The notes under the pieces: model-generated
Database searches by the model: none
What the model was told of the DNA's origin: nothing
Seen by the model: the letters and a program-made list of their open reading frames with translations, nothing else
Assembly (NCBI RefSeq): GCF_036898095.1
Contig: NC_090739.1
Span: 69,978,727-70,042,726, forward strand
Origin: Palaemon carinicauda
Lineage: Eukaryota > Arthropoda > Malacostraca > Decapoda > Palaemonidae
DNA: 64,000 nt
Reading direction: 5' to 3'
Program-made: the position numbers and the translations under genes
Shown here: piece by piece, positions 10,617 through 21,046 of the stretch
Numbering within the stretch: the stretch's first letter is position 1
Layout of the letters: each line of letters starts with the position of its first letter

Positions 10617-13318
10617 ATGGCCGACTCCTCCCCTGCTATACGTAGGTGTGTTAGTGAAGGGTGTCGTACTCGACTTCCTAAAGGATCTATTGATCCTCAT
10701 AATATTTGTGTGAAATGTAGGGGTAAATTTTGTTCATTTGATGATAGATGTAATGAGTGTCTTTCTTTAACGGATGATGATTTTGTAACATACGAACGTT
10801 ATGTTAGGAGACTAGAGAGGGATAGAGTTAGGTGTAGTTCTTCACGATCTGTGGATAGAGCCTTACCTGATGTTAATGTCCCTAATCCTATTCCTTCCCC
10901 CGTGGTGGTAGATCAGGAACCTACTATGAAAGACATGTTTACCGCTATTTTGACTCTTGGTGAGAAAGTCGAGTCCTTAGCGGCAGATAGAAATAAGATT
11001 TTTTCTGAGTTAAAGGTACTGAAAAACCGTGATTCTGACGGAACTGTGGAAAGTGTTTCGGTGTCTGAATTTAGTGTACCGAAAAGTCGTGAATCTCTCG
11101 GTAATGTGAAAAGTGTTTCTAATGTGTTTAGTGTTGTGGAGGGTGCGTCTGCACGATCTTGTCGTTCACCTAGCCTAAGACCTCTTTCGAGCTCTCGAAC
11201 CCATGGGAGAAGTAATGTCGAACGGCTTAAGGGAACGAGAAGCGTCGTCAATCGTGCAGACGTCCCCTCGAACGTTCCTGTTGCCGTAACTCAGGCCGTT
11301 CACCCTCATCGTAGGAAAGATGAGGTTCATGCGTTTTCCCCGTCTTCCGATGAAGGGTCGGGTAGTGAGATCTGGCGTCGCGCGTCAAGACCGCTTAAAC
11401 GGACCCATGAAGTTTCTCAGCGTCAGGAATCGCCTGTGCGTCCAGGATGTAGTTCGGGGGACTCACCGGAACGTTTCCGTTCTCCCATCGCTTGCACTCT
11501 GTCTAAGCGTCCAGATCACCGTATTCGTGTTGATAAGATTCCTACCGATTCAGACCTTGTTACGATTCATGCTCCTCCTCTTCCTTCAGATTGGCTTTCT
11601 TCTCCCGAAATACGTGGTGACGATGGAACGAATATTCCTTTAAGGAATTCTAAAGATCCTAAATGGTCTATGCTTGTGACTATGAAAGAACAACTCTCGT
11701 CATTTATGGATTCTTTTCAACCAGGTGTTGGCAGTATGTCTGGGCGTCAGGCGTCAGACCAGTTATCGCACAGGTGATCGATGGTCTCTGGTGCTGACGA
11801 GTTATCGCTTAGTCGGTCTCCCATTCATAGTTTTCAACACCAGGTTGATTTTGATGAGTCACGTCAGAGAAGTTTGGTTGAACGGTTTTCGTCTTCTGGT
11901 CGTGAGGAAGAACATCGGCGTCGACAAGTGGACGCGATGCGTCAACGTTTTGAAGAAGTGGATCGCCCGCGTCAACAACTAGTGGTTGCTTCGCGTCAAA
12001 ACATCGATTCTTAGCGTCAACATCTTGACAGCTTTGATCGTTCGCGTCAACAGTTTTCGGACTCTACGCGTCCACTCAGCGATCTTCGGCAGTTGCCTTC
12101 TGAGTCCAAGCGTCAATCTGGTCAACAGCAGTCGGACTCTAAGCGGTCTCGGCAGTTGTTAGTTGACGAAGAACGTCTACCCATCCATGTTTCACGTCAA
12201 TCAACTTCGACCTCTCCCCGTCAGTTGGATGCAGATATTGACTTTGACAGACAATCTCATTCAGACTTTGTTCCTTCAGTTCAGCTGCAGCAGTTGCTGC
12301 ACTGCCAGAAGACGAACTTGAGGAAAAGTCGGATGTGGACGAGCCTATAGAGGAAGTTTCTGAGAATGAGGAACAGAAGCATTATCAACATGCTGTTGAT
12401 CTTCGTAAGTTTATGTTGATTCTTACTGGAATTTTTCCGGATCAGTTTACTCCTGTGGCCCCTCGTTCTCCGCCTTCTGAGTTCATCTTAGGTAAAGTAA
12501 CCAAAGTTCTAGTTTATACCAAGATGGTTCTTTCTCGGTCCTCTAAACGGGCCTTGAAATTAATGGGTTCCTGGTTGGACTCTAAGAAATCTTTTGGCAA
12601 AACGGCCTTTGCCTTTCCACCCGCAAGGTTGGCTTCTAAATCTAGTGTGTGGTACGAGACTGGTGAAGTGTTGGGCTTGAGTTTTCCTTCGTCTGCCCAA
12701 GGGGATTTCTCAAGTTTAGTGGATGCGTCTCGTCGTCTTGCCTTAAGGAAAACGAAGATTTGGTGGTCTATTCCAGAGTTCGATCATTTGCTTAAGGGTC
12801 TTTTCATTGCCTTCGAGGTGTTTAATTTCTTAGACTGGGCTCTGGGAGCTTTGAGTAAGAGGGTTTCAGATATGAAGGACACGGACACTAGTGGACTGGT
12901 TCATTTGATGTCCTGCTTGGACTAAGGTGTGAGGGATGGCTCCAACGAGTTAGCTGCCTTGTTCACGGCTGGAATCCTCAAGAAAAGGGCCACAATGTGC
13001 TCTTTTCTCTCTGCAGGAGTGTCTCCCTACCAGAAAACGGGCCTTCTTTTCGCTCCTTTGGCTAATACCTTATTTCCGCAAGAGTTGGTAGGCGAAGTTG
13101 CCACTGCTCTCACACAGAAGGCCACGCATGACTTAGTAACCAATACGACAAGAAAAGTTTTGCCTTCGACGTTTTCCTCTTGTAAGCCTAAGGGATCCTC
13201 TTCTGGTTTTCGACCTTCTCAGTCCTTTCGTGGGAAATCCTCTGGAAGGGGCTCTTTCAAACCAGAAGGAAGGAAACCTAGAGGCAGAGGAGGCAAGTCC
13301 GGCCGAGGTAAAGTCTGA
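10617..13318 (+). pseudogene. gag: element A gag (interrupted)
   Basis: Starts at ATG 10,617 in a favourable context (AAAATGG). The first 50 residues hold a cysteine array (C-x4-C, then DPH, CxxCRG, FC, CNEC), the same pattern as in B and C gag. The middle is rich in S, R and P. One frame stays open from 10,617 to about 12,350 apart from stops at 11,775 and 12,012 and a degraded stretch to 12,093. A shift then moves it to the frame of 12,335-13,318, with one more stop at 12,923. The C-terminal part (about 12,400-13,200) is a globular domain with KRALKLMGSW and SFPSSAQGDFSSL. It ends in a basic G/R/K-rich tail (GRGGKSGRGKV), as in nucleic-acid-binding Gag proteins. Pol follows in the +1 frame. 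Confidence 0.85.
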
Positions 13319-15328
13319 CTGCCCTTTCCTTCAGACAGCAGTGGGTGCCAGGTTGATTCACTTCTGGGAGGCTTGGGAGAGGAATGGAGCGGACCCCTGG
13401 TCCGTCCAAGTGTTAAAGGAGGGTTACAAGATCCCCTTCCTGGCAAATCCCCCTTTAGTCACAGATCCGGTGGATCTTTCGCCCAAATACAGAGAGGGTC
13501 CGAAGAAGCAAGCCATGCGTCTTCAGATGTCTCTTTTATTAGAGAAGCAAGTAATAGAGGAAGTGCAGGATGTAACTTCTCCGGGGTTTTACAACCCCCT
13601 TTTCTTAGTACCCAAGAGTTCGGGGGAGTGGAGAGCGGTTCTGGACGTAAGTGTTCTAAATGGTTACGTCCAAAATTCGACGTTCACTATGGAAACTCAG
13701 AAGACAGTTCTGGCGGCTGTGAGGAAAGACAATTGGATGGTCTCTTTAGATCTTCAGGACCCCTATTTCCACCTTCCGATTCATCCCAGCTGCAGACGTT
13801 ATCTGAGGTTCATGGACGGAAACAAGGTCTTCCAATTCCGGGCTCTTTGTTTCGGACTCTGGACGGCTCCTCTATTGTTTACCAAGATCATGCTGAATGT
13901 TGCAAGCATGCTGCATTCGAGGGGAATCAGAGCCTCTCTGTATCTGGACTATTGGCTGATAAGAGCCTCCTCAGCCGATTGTTGTTTGAAGGACCTAAAA
14001 ATTACTTTGGATCTAACCAGAGAACTGGGCCTCCTGGTGAGCTCGAAAAAATAACAACTGACTCCATCCCAGGAGATTCTTTATTTGGGGATGGAGATTC
14101 ACAGTCGGAGTTATCGGGCTTTTCCGTCGTCGGTGAGAATTCAGACAGCCCTCCTAAAAGTCCAAACTTTCCTGAAGAGGGAACTTTGCTCCGTAAGAGA
14201 TTGGATGAGCCTTCTGGGGACTCTCTCATCATTAGAGAAGTTCGTAACCCTGGGGAGGTTGCACTTGCGTCCTCTTCAGTTTCATCTCAATCGCCATTGG
14301 AAGAAAGGGGGTAACCTCGACAGGGATTGCGTTCCCATCTCGATTTCCATCAAGTCTCATCTTCAATGGTGGTACAATGAAACCAGACTGAAAGAAGGCT
14401 TGTTTTTACTTCAGAAGAGCCCAGACCTCGTGTTGTGTTTCGACGCCTCAAACTCGGGGTGGGGAGCCACTCTAGAGAAGAAGGAGCTTTCGGGGACTTG
14501 GACTGTGGAGCAAACATCTCTCCACATCAACCAAAAGGAGCTTTTGGCTATTCATCTGGCTCTCATAGGCTTCGAGAAGCAGATCAGGGGCAAAGTAGTC
14601 CAAATCAATGCGGACAGCACGACAGCTCTGGCCTATATTGTGAAACAAGGCGGGACCCACTCTTGGTCTCTGTACGAGATTGCAAGACTTCTTCTCATAT
14701 GGGCAGAGGAAAGGAAGGTGACTTTTGACTCGATTCATCCAGGGGGTCAACAATGTGAGCGCAGACAGACTCAGCAGGCAAGAGTCTGTGGCGGTTATGG
14801 GGTCGTCCTCTCATGGATCTCTTTGCCACCGCAAAGACGAAAAGGCTGGAGTGTTACTGCTCTCCGGTTCCGGATCCCGAAGCCTTGCACATAGACGCCT
14901 TTCTAATGAGCTGGTCACACATGGAGGTTTATGCTTTCCCTCCATTCAAGATTCTATACAAAGTGATTCATAAGTTCATATCCCACGAAGAGACCAGAAT
15001 GACACTGATAGCTCCATTCTGGCCGTCAAGGAGCTGGTTTCCAGAGGTACTGGAATGGATGGTAGATTTCCCGAGAAGCCTTCCCATAAGACCCGATCTT
15101 CTCAGACAACCTCACTTGGCCCGAAATCATCAAAACCTCCGAGCTCTACGTCTGACTGCCTTCAGACTATCGAAAAACTCGCTAGAGCTAGAGGATTTTC
15201 GAAGAAGGCAGCCAAGGCAATTGCGAGGGCAAGGAGATCTTCAACCATCAAGGTGTATCAGTCCAAGTGGGAGTTATTCAGAGAGTGGTGTAGGACTAAC
15301 GCGATTTCCTCTTCCAGTACCTCTCTAA
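13230..15328 (+). pseudogene. pol: element A pol: reverse transcriptase, RNase H, methyltransferase-like region
   Basis: The RT copies the element's RNA and RNase H removes the template. RT motifs in order are SPGFYNPLFLVPK, an RAVLDVSVLN segment, SLDLQDPYFHLPI (motif A, Asp kept), FRALCFGLWTAP, and YLDYW near 13,950, where the usual YLDDW has lost its second catalytic Asp. RNase H motifs follow: CFDASNSGWG, INQKELLAIHLAL, INADSTTALAY and ADRLSR. Then comes DLFAT...YAFPPF, the region that DIRS elements carry after RNase H and that is annotated as Dam-like methyltransferase. Breaks: a stop at about 14,052, a frameshift near 14,735 and another near 14,810. The end overlaps the recombinase in another frame. 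Confidence 0.9.
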
Positions 15329-16204
15329 TGCAGATAGCAGATTTTTTCATAGACCTTAAATTTAAACATAACTTCTTGTCATCTACTATTAAAGGTTACA
15401 GGAGTATGTTGGCAACAGTTTTTAGACACAGGAACTTAGACCTTTCTAATAATAAGGATCTACAAGATTTGCTTAGGTCTTTTGATACAACCAAGAAGAT
15501 TCAAACAGTTCCCCTTGCCTGGAATTTGGATGTTGTCCTTAAATTTCTCATGAGTGACAGATTTGAGCCTTTACACTCGGCTTCATTTAAGGATTTAACC
15601 TTGAAGACTGTTTCTGGTTAGCCTTGCCACTGCTAAAAGAGTTAGTGAGGTACATGCTTTAAGCAGGAACATTGGTTTTCGGAATGGAAAAGCCATTTGT
15701 TCTTTACAACTGGGGTTTCTGGCCAAGAATGAAAACCCTACTCGGCCATGGCCCAAATCCTTCGAGATTTCTAACCTTTCTGATTTGGCGGGTGATGAAT
15801 TAGAAAGGGTACTCTGTCCAGTTAGAGCGTTACGACTTTATGTGGACAGGACTAAGAATCTGAGGGGTAACTCAGACGCTCTGTGGTGTGCAGTTCGGAA
15901 ACCCTCGATGCCCATGTCAAAGAATGCCTTGTCTTTTTTCATTAGATTGTTAATTCGAGAAGCTCATGCTCAATGTGACGAGATTGATCAGAGGCTTCTC
16001 AAAGTAAAGACACATGAAGTCAGAGCGATAGCGACTTCAGTGGCCTTTAAACAGAACCGTTCTCTGCAAAGTCTGATGGATACGACCTTTTGGAGAAGTA
16101 GGTCTGTTTTTGCATCCCATTATTTGAGAAATATTCAGACTCGCTATGAGGACTGTTTTACGTTGGGTCCTTTTGTAGCGGCGAATGCGATAGTAGGTGA
16201 ATGA
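15055..16204 (+). pseudogene. element A tyrosine recombinase (one frameshift)
   Basis: Integrates the circular DNA form. The N-terminal core-binding domain runs from about 15,180 (STIKVYQSKWELF, STIKGYRSML). The catalytic Arg lies in AKRVSEVHA near 15,635, His and Arg in HEVRAIATS near 16,012, and the nucleophile in ASHYLRN near 16,117. A one-base deletion around 15,610-15,620 (KTVSG* instead of a KTVFL-like continuation) splits the gene into 15,055-15,621 and a second frame ending at 16,204. All catalytic residues remain encoded. It overlaps the end of pol by about 270 bases in the -1 register, as in the other two elements. Confidence 0.9.
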
Positions 16205-16590
16205 TCTACCACTACGTTCCCTTTTTCCTAATACCCCTTTTCTATCTCTTGGAACTCGTTTGTTATGGTTGTTTGTGGAGATTGGTCGTCAGTCTTCCGC
16301 AATCTTTGATTTGGTTAGGTGGTCAATTTGTTCCTAGAGTGCACCCGGAACAAGGGTATTAGTTGAGGTCCTGTCATGTTATAGGTGATTGTACCGTTTG
16401 ACAGCTCCTAGAGATTTTCAGCCCGAGTGGATCACTGGATCTCTTAAGGATAGCGGACGAAATGAGGCAGAGTAGCATTGCTGTCAGCTTCCTTATCAGG
16501 TGAGAACCGCTTAAGTTTGTTGTATGTAACCCTTGAGTGAATTTTTCAATTTGTTGCTGTCTCTGACCCGCCACCAATGGGTGTCAATCA
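16205..16590 (+). other. element A 3' non-coding region
   Basis: Non-coding sequence between the recombinase stop and the ICR. No motif recognised. Confidence 0.6.
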
Positions 16591-16684
16591 GCTCTTTATA
16601 TAACCAGCGGGTAAGTTTTATATTTAAAAATGATATTTTCATAATAAAATAAATTTTTGAATATACTTACCCGCTGGTTATATA
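16591..16684. repeat. element A internal complementary region (ICR)
   Basis: The left part, ending GTTTTATATTTAAAA, is the complement of the left terminus of A. The right part, starting ATGATATTTTC, is the complement of its right terminus. The ICR thus spells the circle junction, the hallmark of DIRS elements, in which it is thought to template completion of the ends and circularisation. The two halves are also inverted relative to each other (both contain CCGCTGGTTATATA), making a large palindrome. Confidence 0.9.
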
Positions 16685-16743
16685 AATTTAACACCCACCC
16701 TCCTCCCCTCCAGAGACTACCTGTGGTATTGCTATGAGGCATG

Positions 16744-16922
16744 GAAGAACTGAAGGTGTGTTGTTGTTCCACCTGAACTACCGCTAGGGTGCGGGTATAC
16801 ACCTGCCGTATCTTCGATAGCGCAAGATTTTGAATTTCTGCCAGGGCGTCAGGAGACTTTAGCTCTTTATATAACCAGCGGGTAAGTATATTCAAAAATT
16901 TATTTTATGAAAATATCATTTT
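16744..16922 (-). repeat. right inverted terminal repeat of element A
   Basis: Reverse complement of the left repeat, with a right-specific outer ~40 bases (TATATTCAAAAATTTATTTT, then GAAAATATCATTTT). An apparent minus-strand ORF at 16,596-16,895 lies inside it and is not coding. Confidence 0.9.
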
Positions 16923-19900
16923 GTGCATTGAGTGTAGGGAGTGGTCTACCTCCCAGTGGAAGAGGTTTGCCCAGCGACGTAAGAAGAAGGCTAAGAGGGA
17001 TATTTCTCCTTCCGAGGTTTCTCGGAAGAGAGAAAATCCTAAGTCTTCTTCTTCCGCCGCCCATTCCTCCTCCGAAGCTCCCGCTCGGGCGGCCTCTTCC
17101 GAGAGGCCGGCGAGAGGTAGCGTAGACCGTAATGTTAATGTCATTAACCGATCCCGTGGTGAGGGAGAGGTCGTTGCCTACCATAGCGAGGCGGCTGCCC
17201 CTCCCCCCTCGGAGGAGGTATTTGTTTCTAACAATGACCTTTTTCAGCTTTGGGCTTCCTTGGGGCTACAGGGTTCGCCCTCCAAGGAAGCCTTGTTTGG
17301 TATGATCAAACGGGGTGCGGCTGCCGAACAATCGTCAAGCTCAGTGGACATAGATCCTCTGTCTGTGGTTGACGTTGTTGTGTCGGAAACATCCCGTGGG
17401 TCTGACCAAACTCCTGTTCCTGTGGCTGCGGTAGCAGAAGGCTCTGTCTCCTCCTCCGAACATACTTCGAGGGAGGAGCTTAGTCCCACGGTCTCTCCTT
17501 CCGTTGAGACCTCCTCTCGGGGGAGTTCTCTGGTAGAGACGCCTCTTCGGAGGCCTATTGATGGTCAGCCTGCTGATCCCACGGCCCCTCGTGGGCGTAT
17601 AAGGCGGAAGGCTCGCCCTCCCCTTCGCCGCAGAGGCCTTCCTTCCCCCTTCAAAGTGGTTAAGAGGCACCTCTTCGGCTCGTCGTCACCACAGTCCTCT
17701 GCGGAGGAAACGACTCGCCGTTCTCCTAATCTGCCTGCTACCAACCTTGACCTCTCCAGGGATCTTTCGCGATCCCCGTCGGAGGATGGTCGTCCTTCGG
17801 GACAATGTGAGCTGTCACCTCAACCATCTACATCTAAAGCTACTGACGCGCTTGACGCGCCGGAGACTGCCACTGCGCAACCTCCTGACCCTTCGGGGTC
17901 TCAAGACCCTTCGGGGTCTCAAGACCCTTCGGGGTCTCAAGACCCTTTGGGGTCTCAGGGTCTTGAGCGCGCAACTGCGCCGCTCGCCCCTAAGCGTAAG
18001 GCTCCGCCTGCGCACCCTGCTGCTGTTGTTCCTGACGTTCCTGACAACGCGCCTCGGCGCTCACCCTTAGGCGTTCGCGCCACTGTTCCTGTTGCTCGCC
18101 AGGGTTCCCCTGCGCGTCCACGCCCATCGGCGTCCCGTCGCCCTCCAGCAGTTCCTGAAGTAGCGCGCAAGCGCCCAACTCCGCAAACGCGCCCTGTTCC
18201 TGTTATAGCGCCGCCGCACTCTCCTGCGCACTTGCGGCCAGTTCCTGATAAGGTGCCTACATGTCCACCGGTGCCCCAGCGGCCTCCAGCGCTCATGCGC
18301 CCTCCGGCACCTCGCCGGCCCCCTGTTCCTGTTTCACCGAGCGCGATCCAGGAGGTTCCTGAGTTGGCGCACAGGCGCCTATAGGTTCCCACGTACTCGT
18401 CGCGCCCTGCGGGGGAGAGACGCGATACGCGTCCCCGTGCGATTCCAGCTCCAGCGCTCACGCGCACCCCAACGCGCCCACGTGCCGCTTTGGGCCCATC
18501 GCGCCTACCTAAGGAGGTTCGCGATACAAGGGAGGCTCGCGATACGAGAGAGGTTTGCGATGCGTGCCCGCGCGCAGTTCCTGTTCCAGCACCAACGCGA
18601 CCACGCGTCGCGGCGACTCAGCTCTCAGCTCGTCGCCCCAGAGGTTGCCAAGCCAGCACACGGGCGCTCACGGCTGCCTCTGGAACCGCGCGAATCTACT
18701 ACAGATACGATCGCGCCCGACGCGCCCAAATCGCACCCTGTTCCTGCTTCACGCCCCGTGCCTGTCTTTAAGACAGCGGTGGTGGCGCAACTAACTCCTG
18801 AGCGCCCTCACGCGGCTTGCATCTCGCGACCTCCGAAGCAGCGAACCCCGGTGCGACCTGTTCCTGATACGCGCTATGCGCGCCCACGATCGCCAGCGCA
18901 ACTAGCGCTTGCACAGGCGAGTAAACCGGTCCAGCCAGACCGTCATCAAACCTCTCGTTCCCAGGTCGCTCGCGATCCTGCTCCCGCACTATCGCGCCCT
19001 CGGCCAGTTCTACCGGACACCCCCTCGGGCGCTCCTGTTATCACTCGCCCTCCGGGGCCGCACCAGGTCGCTGAGCTCCCGCGCGTTCGGCCTCCTCCTG
19101 TTCCAGTCCCTGATCGCCGCACGCCCACTTGCGCTCGCGGGCATGTTCCCGCTCAGGCTACTGTGCGCCCCCACGGCCACGCTCCCGCTCTGTCTCCAGC
19201 GTGCCATCGCTCCTGATCATCCTCCTGCGTACCATCGCGCCCGCCCCCGCCCACGCGGGTGCGCGCGCGCGATTTTCCAGCTTCATGCCCTTCTCTCGCG
19301 CGCGACCCTGATCTGGGCCCGTCATACGAGCCCCAGCGCGATCGCCGACAGGCAGTTTCTTTCTTGTCGCGTTCCCCTCCCCGCAAGCGCAGACCAGCGC
19401 GCTCGCCAGAGGAGGAACGCTCCTCGCACAGGTCTAGGGATTCTTCTCTTACAGCCCTGCAGGCGAAACCTCGTTTGTCGACTCCTCCTAGGGATCCCTC
19501 GATCCCCTTCCCTCCAGAGGGAGTTTCTGACAGCGGCACTGTCAGTCAGCAGCCCTGGTTCGACGCCCTACTCAGAGCTCTCGTGCGGGCGATTAAGCTA
19601 GCCCTCTCTGATTCGGGTCGCGAGCCAGCGGCAGCTTCCTCCCCCCTGAAGAGGAAGAGAGAAGAGAGGAGTCTCTCCCGTGGATCCTCCTCCGAGGCCT
19701 GTGCTGTCCCCGCGTAGATCTTTGCGCAAGGATCCTACTTCCCCTCAAACCTTCTCGCCCTCTCCTGCGGAGGAGGATTACCCCTCCTCAGGGGAGTCGG
19801 TTAAGCAGGAATACTCCTCCATCGCACCAATGGTGGATGTTCCTCCTCTTCCCGAGAGGTCTCCTCGTCCCGAGGTGGAGAAGGACTTGCCCCCTTCGCT

Positions 19901-21045
19901 TCTAGAGTCCTGAATCCCTCCCAGGAGGGAACCTAAGGACTCTTAAGACGATTCCCAAATCGTCTACTAGGATCAGACAGGAACAGCCCAGAGCCGTCGA
20001 GGATGCCCACGTTTCCCCCCAATAAGAGCCTTTGGGGTACGGAGACTTCACTGCAAGTCCGACAGGAGGTGAGCACCAGGAGTCAGAACACGCGTTCTGG
20101 CAAGTCCTGACTCTCATGAGGAACCTTAATGGGATTCCAGACCCCGAGGTCCCACCTCGTGAAGGTAAGGACACGGTCCTGGATCGCGTCTACGGCACTC
20201 AAAAGCCCTCTAGAGTCAGCGCAGCATTGCCCTGGTCCCAAGGGATGAAGAGCGCCAGAGACAAGATCGAGGGCCAGCTCGCGGAGCTTGCCTTCTCCAG
20301 CAGATCCAGTGCCGGAAATAAGCTCCTCCCTCCTCCTCGTGTCCATCAGAGGAGGTATTTTGAAATCCTTGAGGAGTCTTCGCTGAGCCTTCCCTTACAT
20401 CACTCCGTGGAAGGACTCACAGGGGGAGTCCCTCTTGAGAGGCTCTCTAACCGGCACGTATCCTTCTCAGCCACTGAGATCCAGAGCCAGGAGAAGGTCA
20501 TCAAGTGCGCTATGCAAGCCACTTCATGGCTCGACATCTGGCTGGGGTCTCTGGGCATCCTGGTGCGGTCCGAGGATCTCTCCAAGGAAAGTACCAGGAA
20601 AGCGCGGGAAACTTTTCTCCTCTCGGGCACTCGGACCATCGAGTTCCTGTCCCACCAAGTCTCGAGCTTGTGGGCCAACACGATCCTCAAACGTAGGGAC
20701 GCTGTTGCCGAGAGGTTCCACCATAAGGTTCCCAGCGCCGAGTCGAGCAGGCTCAGACACTCTTCCGTCCTCGGTAAGAGCTTGTTTGAGCATAAAGACG
20801 TGGAGCTCTCTGCCGAGAGGTGGAGGAAATCCAACCAGGATTCCCTCATCCATAGGGCCCTGACATCGAGGCCCTATAAGCCTCCAGCGGTTCAGCAGCC
20901 CCGTCCCGTCAAGGATATGAAGAAGACTACCGTAGCAGCGAAGCCCAAGGTGTCTAAGCCCTTTCCTGCCAAGGGCAAGAGGGAAAAGAAGTCCTCCAGG
21001 GGAGACAAGAACCCTAGAGGCTCCGGCCGAGGCCGGAAGCGCTAG
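16923..21045 (+). pseudogene. gag: element B gag, main part (several frameshifts)
   Basis: Continues the cysteine array cut by A with CIECREW, then runs as an extremely S/R/P/A-rich, probably disordered region to a stop at 18,384. The P-rich reading resumes in another frame (about 18,437-19,717, with a stop near 19,214), shifts again (19,680-19,913) and ends as 20,032-21,045. The last part is the conserved Gag domain shared with element C: HAFWQVLTLM, GKDTVLDRVYGTQK, SAALPWSQG, SSAGNKLLPPPR and TSWLDIWLGSLG, ending in a basic GSGRGRKR tail. At least three frame changes mean that no intact Gag is made. Pol begins in the +1 frame at the gag stop. Confidence 0.88.
17882..17956 (+). repeat. 18-bp tandem repeat within B gag
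   Basis: Four copies of GACCCTTCGGGGTCTCAA, the last slightly changed (TTTGGGG). They encode DPSGSQ repeats in the disordered middle of Gag. The period is a multiple of three, so copy-number change preserves the frame. Confidence 0.9.
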
Positions 21046-21046
21046 G

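Larger units (their letters stand above)
10241..16922 (+). mobile_element. DIRS-type retrotransposon A, nested in B
   Basis: A 6.7-kb DIRS element from a different lineage than B and C. It has its own inverted terminal repeats (10,241-10,402 and 16,744-16,922), gag, pol, tyrosine recombinase and ICR (16,591-16,684). Its ends carry TTTT on both sides. Removing it with one TTT restored to the target gives an in-frame B gag, so it integrated at a TTT without longer target duplication. Its coding regions have stops and frameshifts and its RT active site is altered, so this copy is inactive. Confidence 0.93.

Noticed and set aside
17955..18467. 170-codon minus-strand ORF rich in G and R, and similar frames at 27.4-28.6 and 19.0-19.5 kb
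   Set aside because: Antisense shadows of the GC-rich, R/S/P-rich gag regions.
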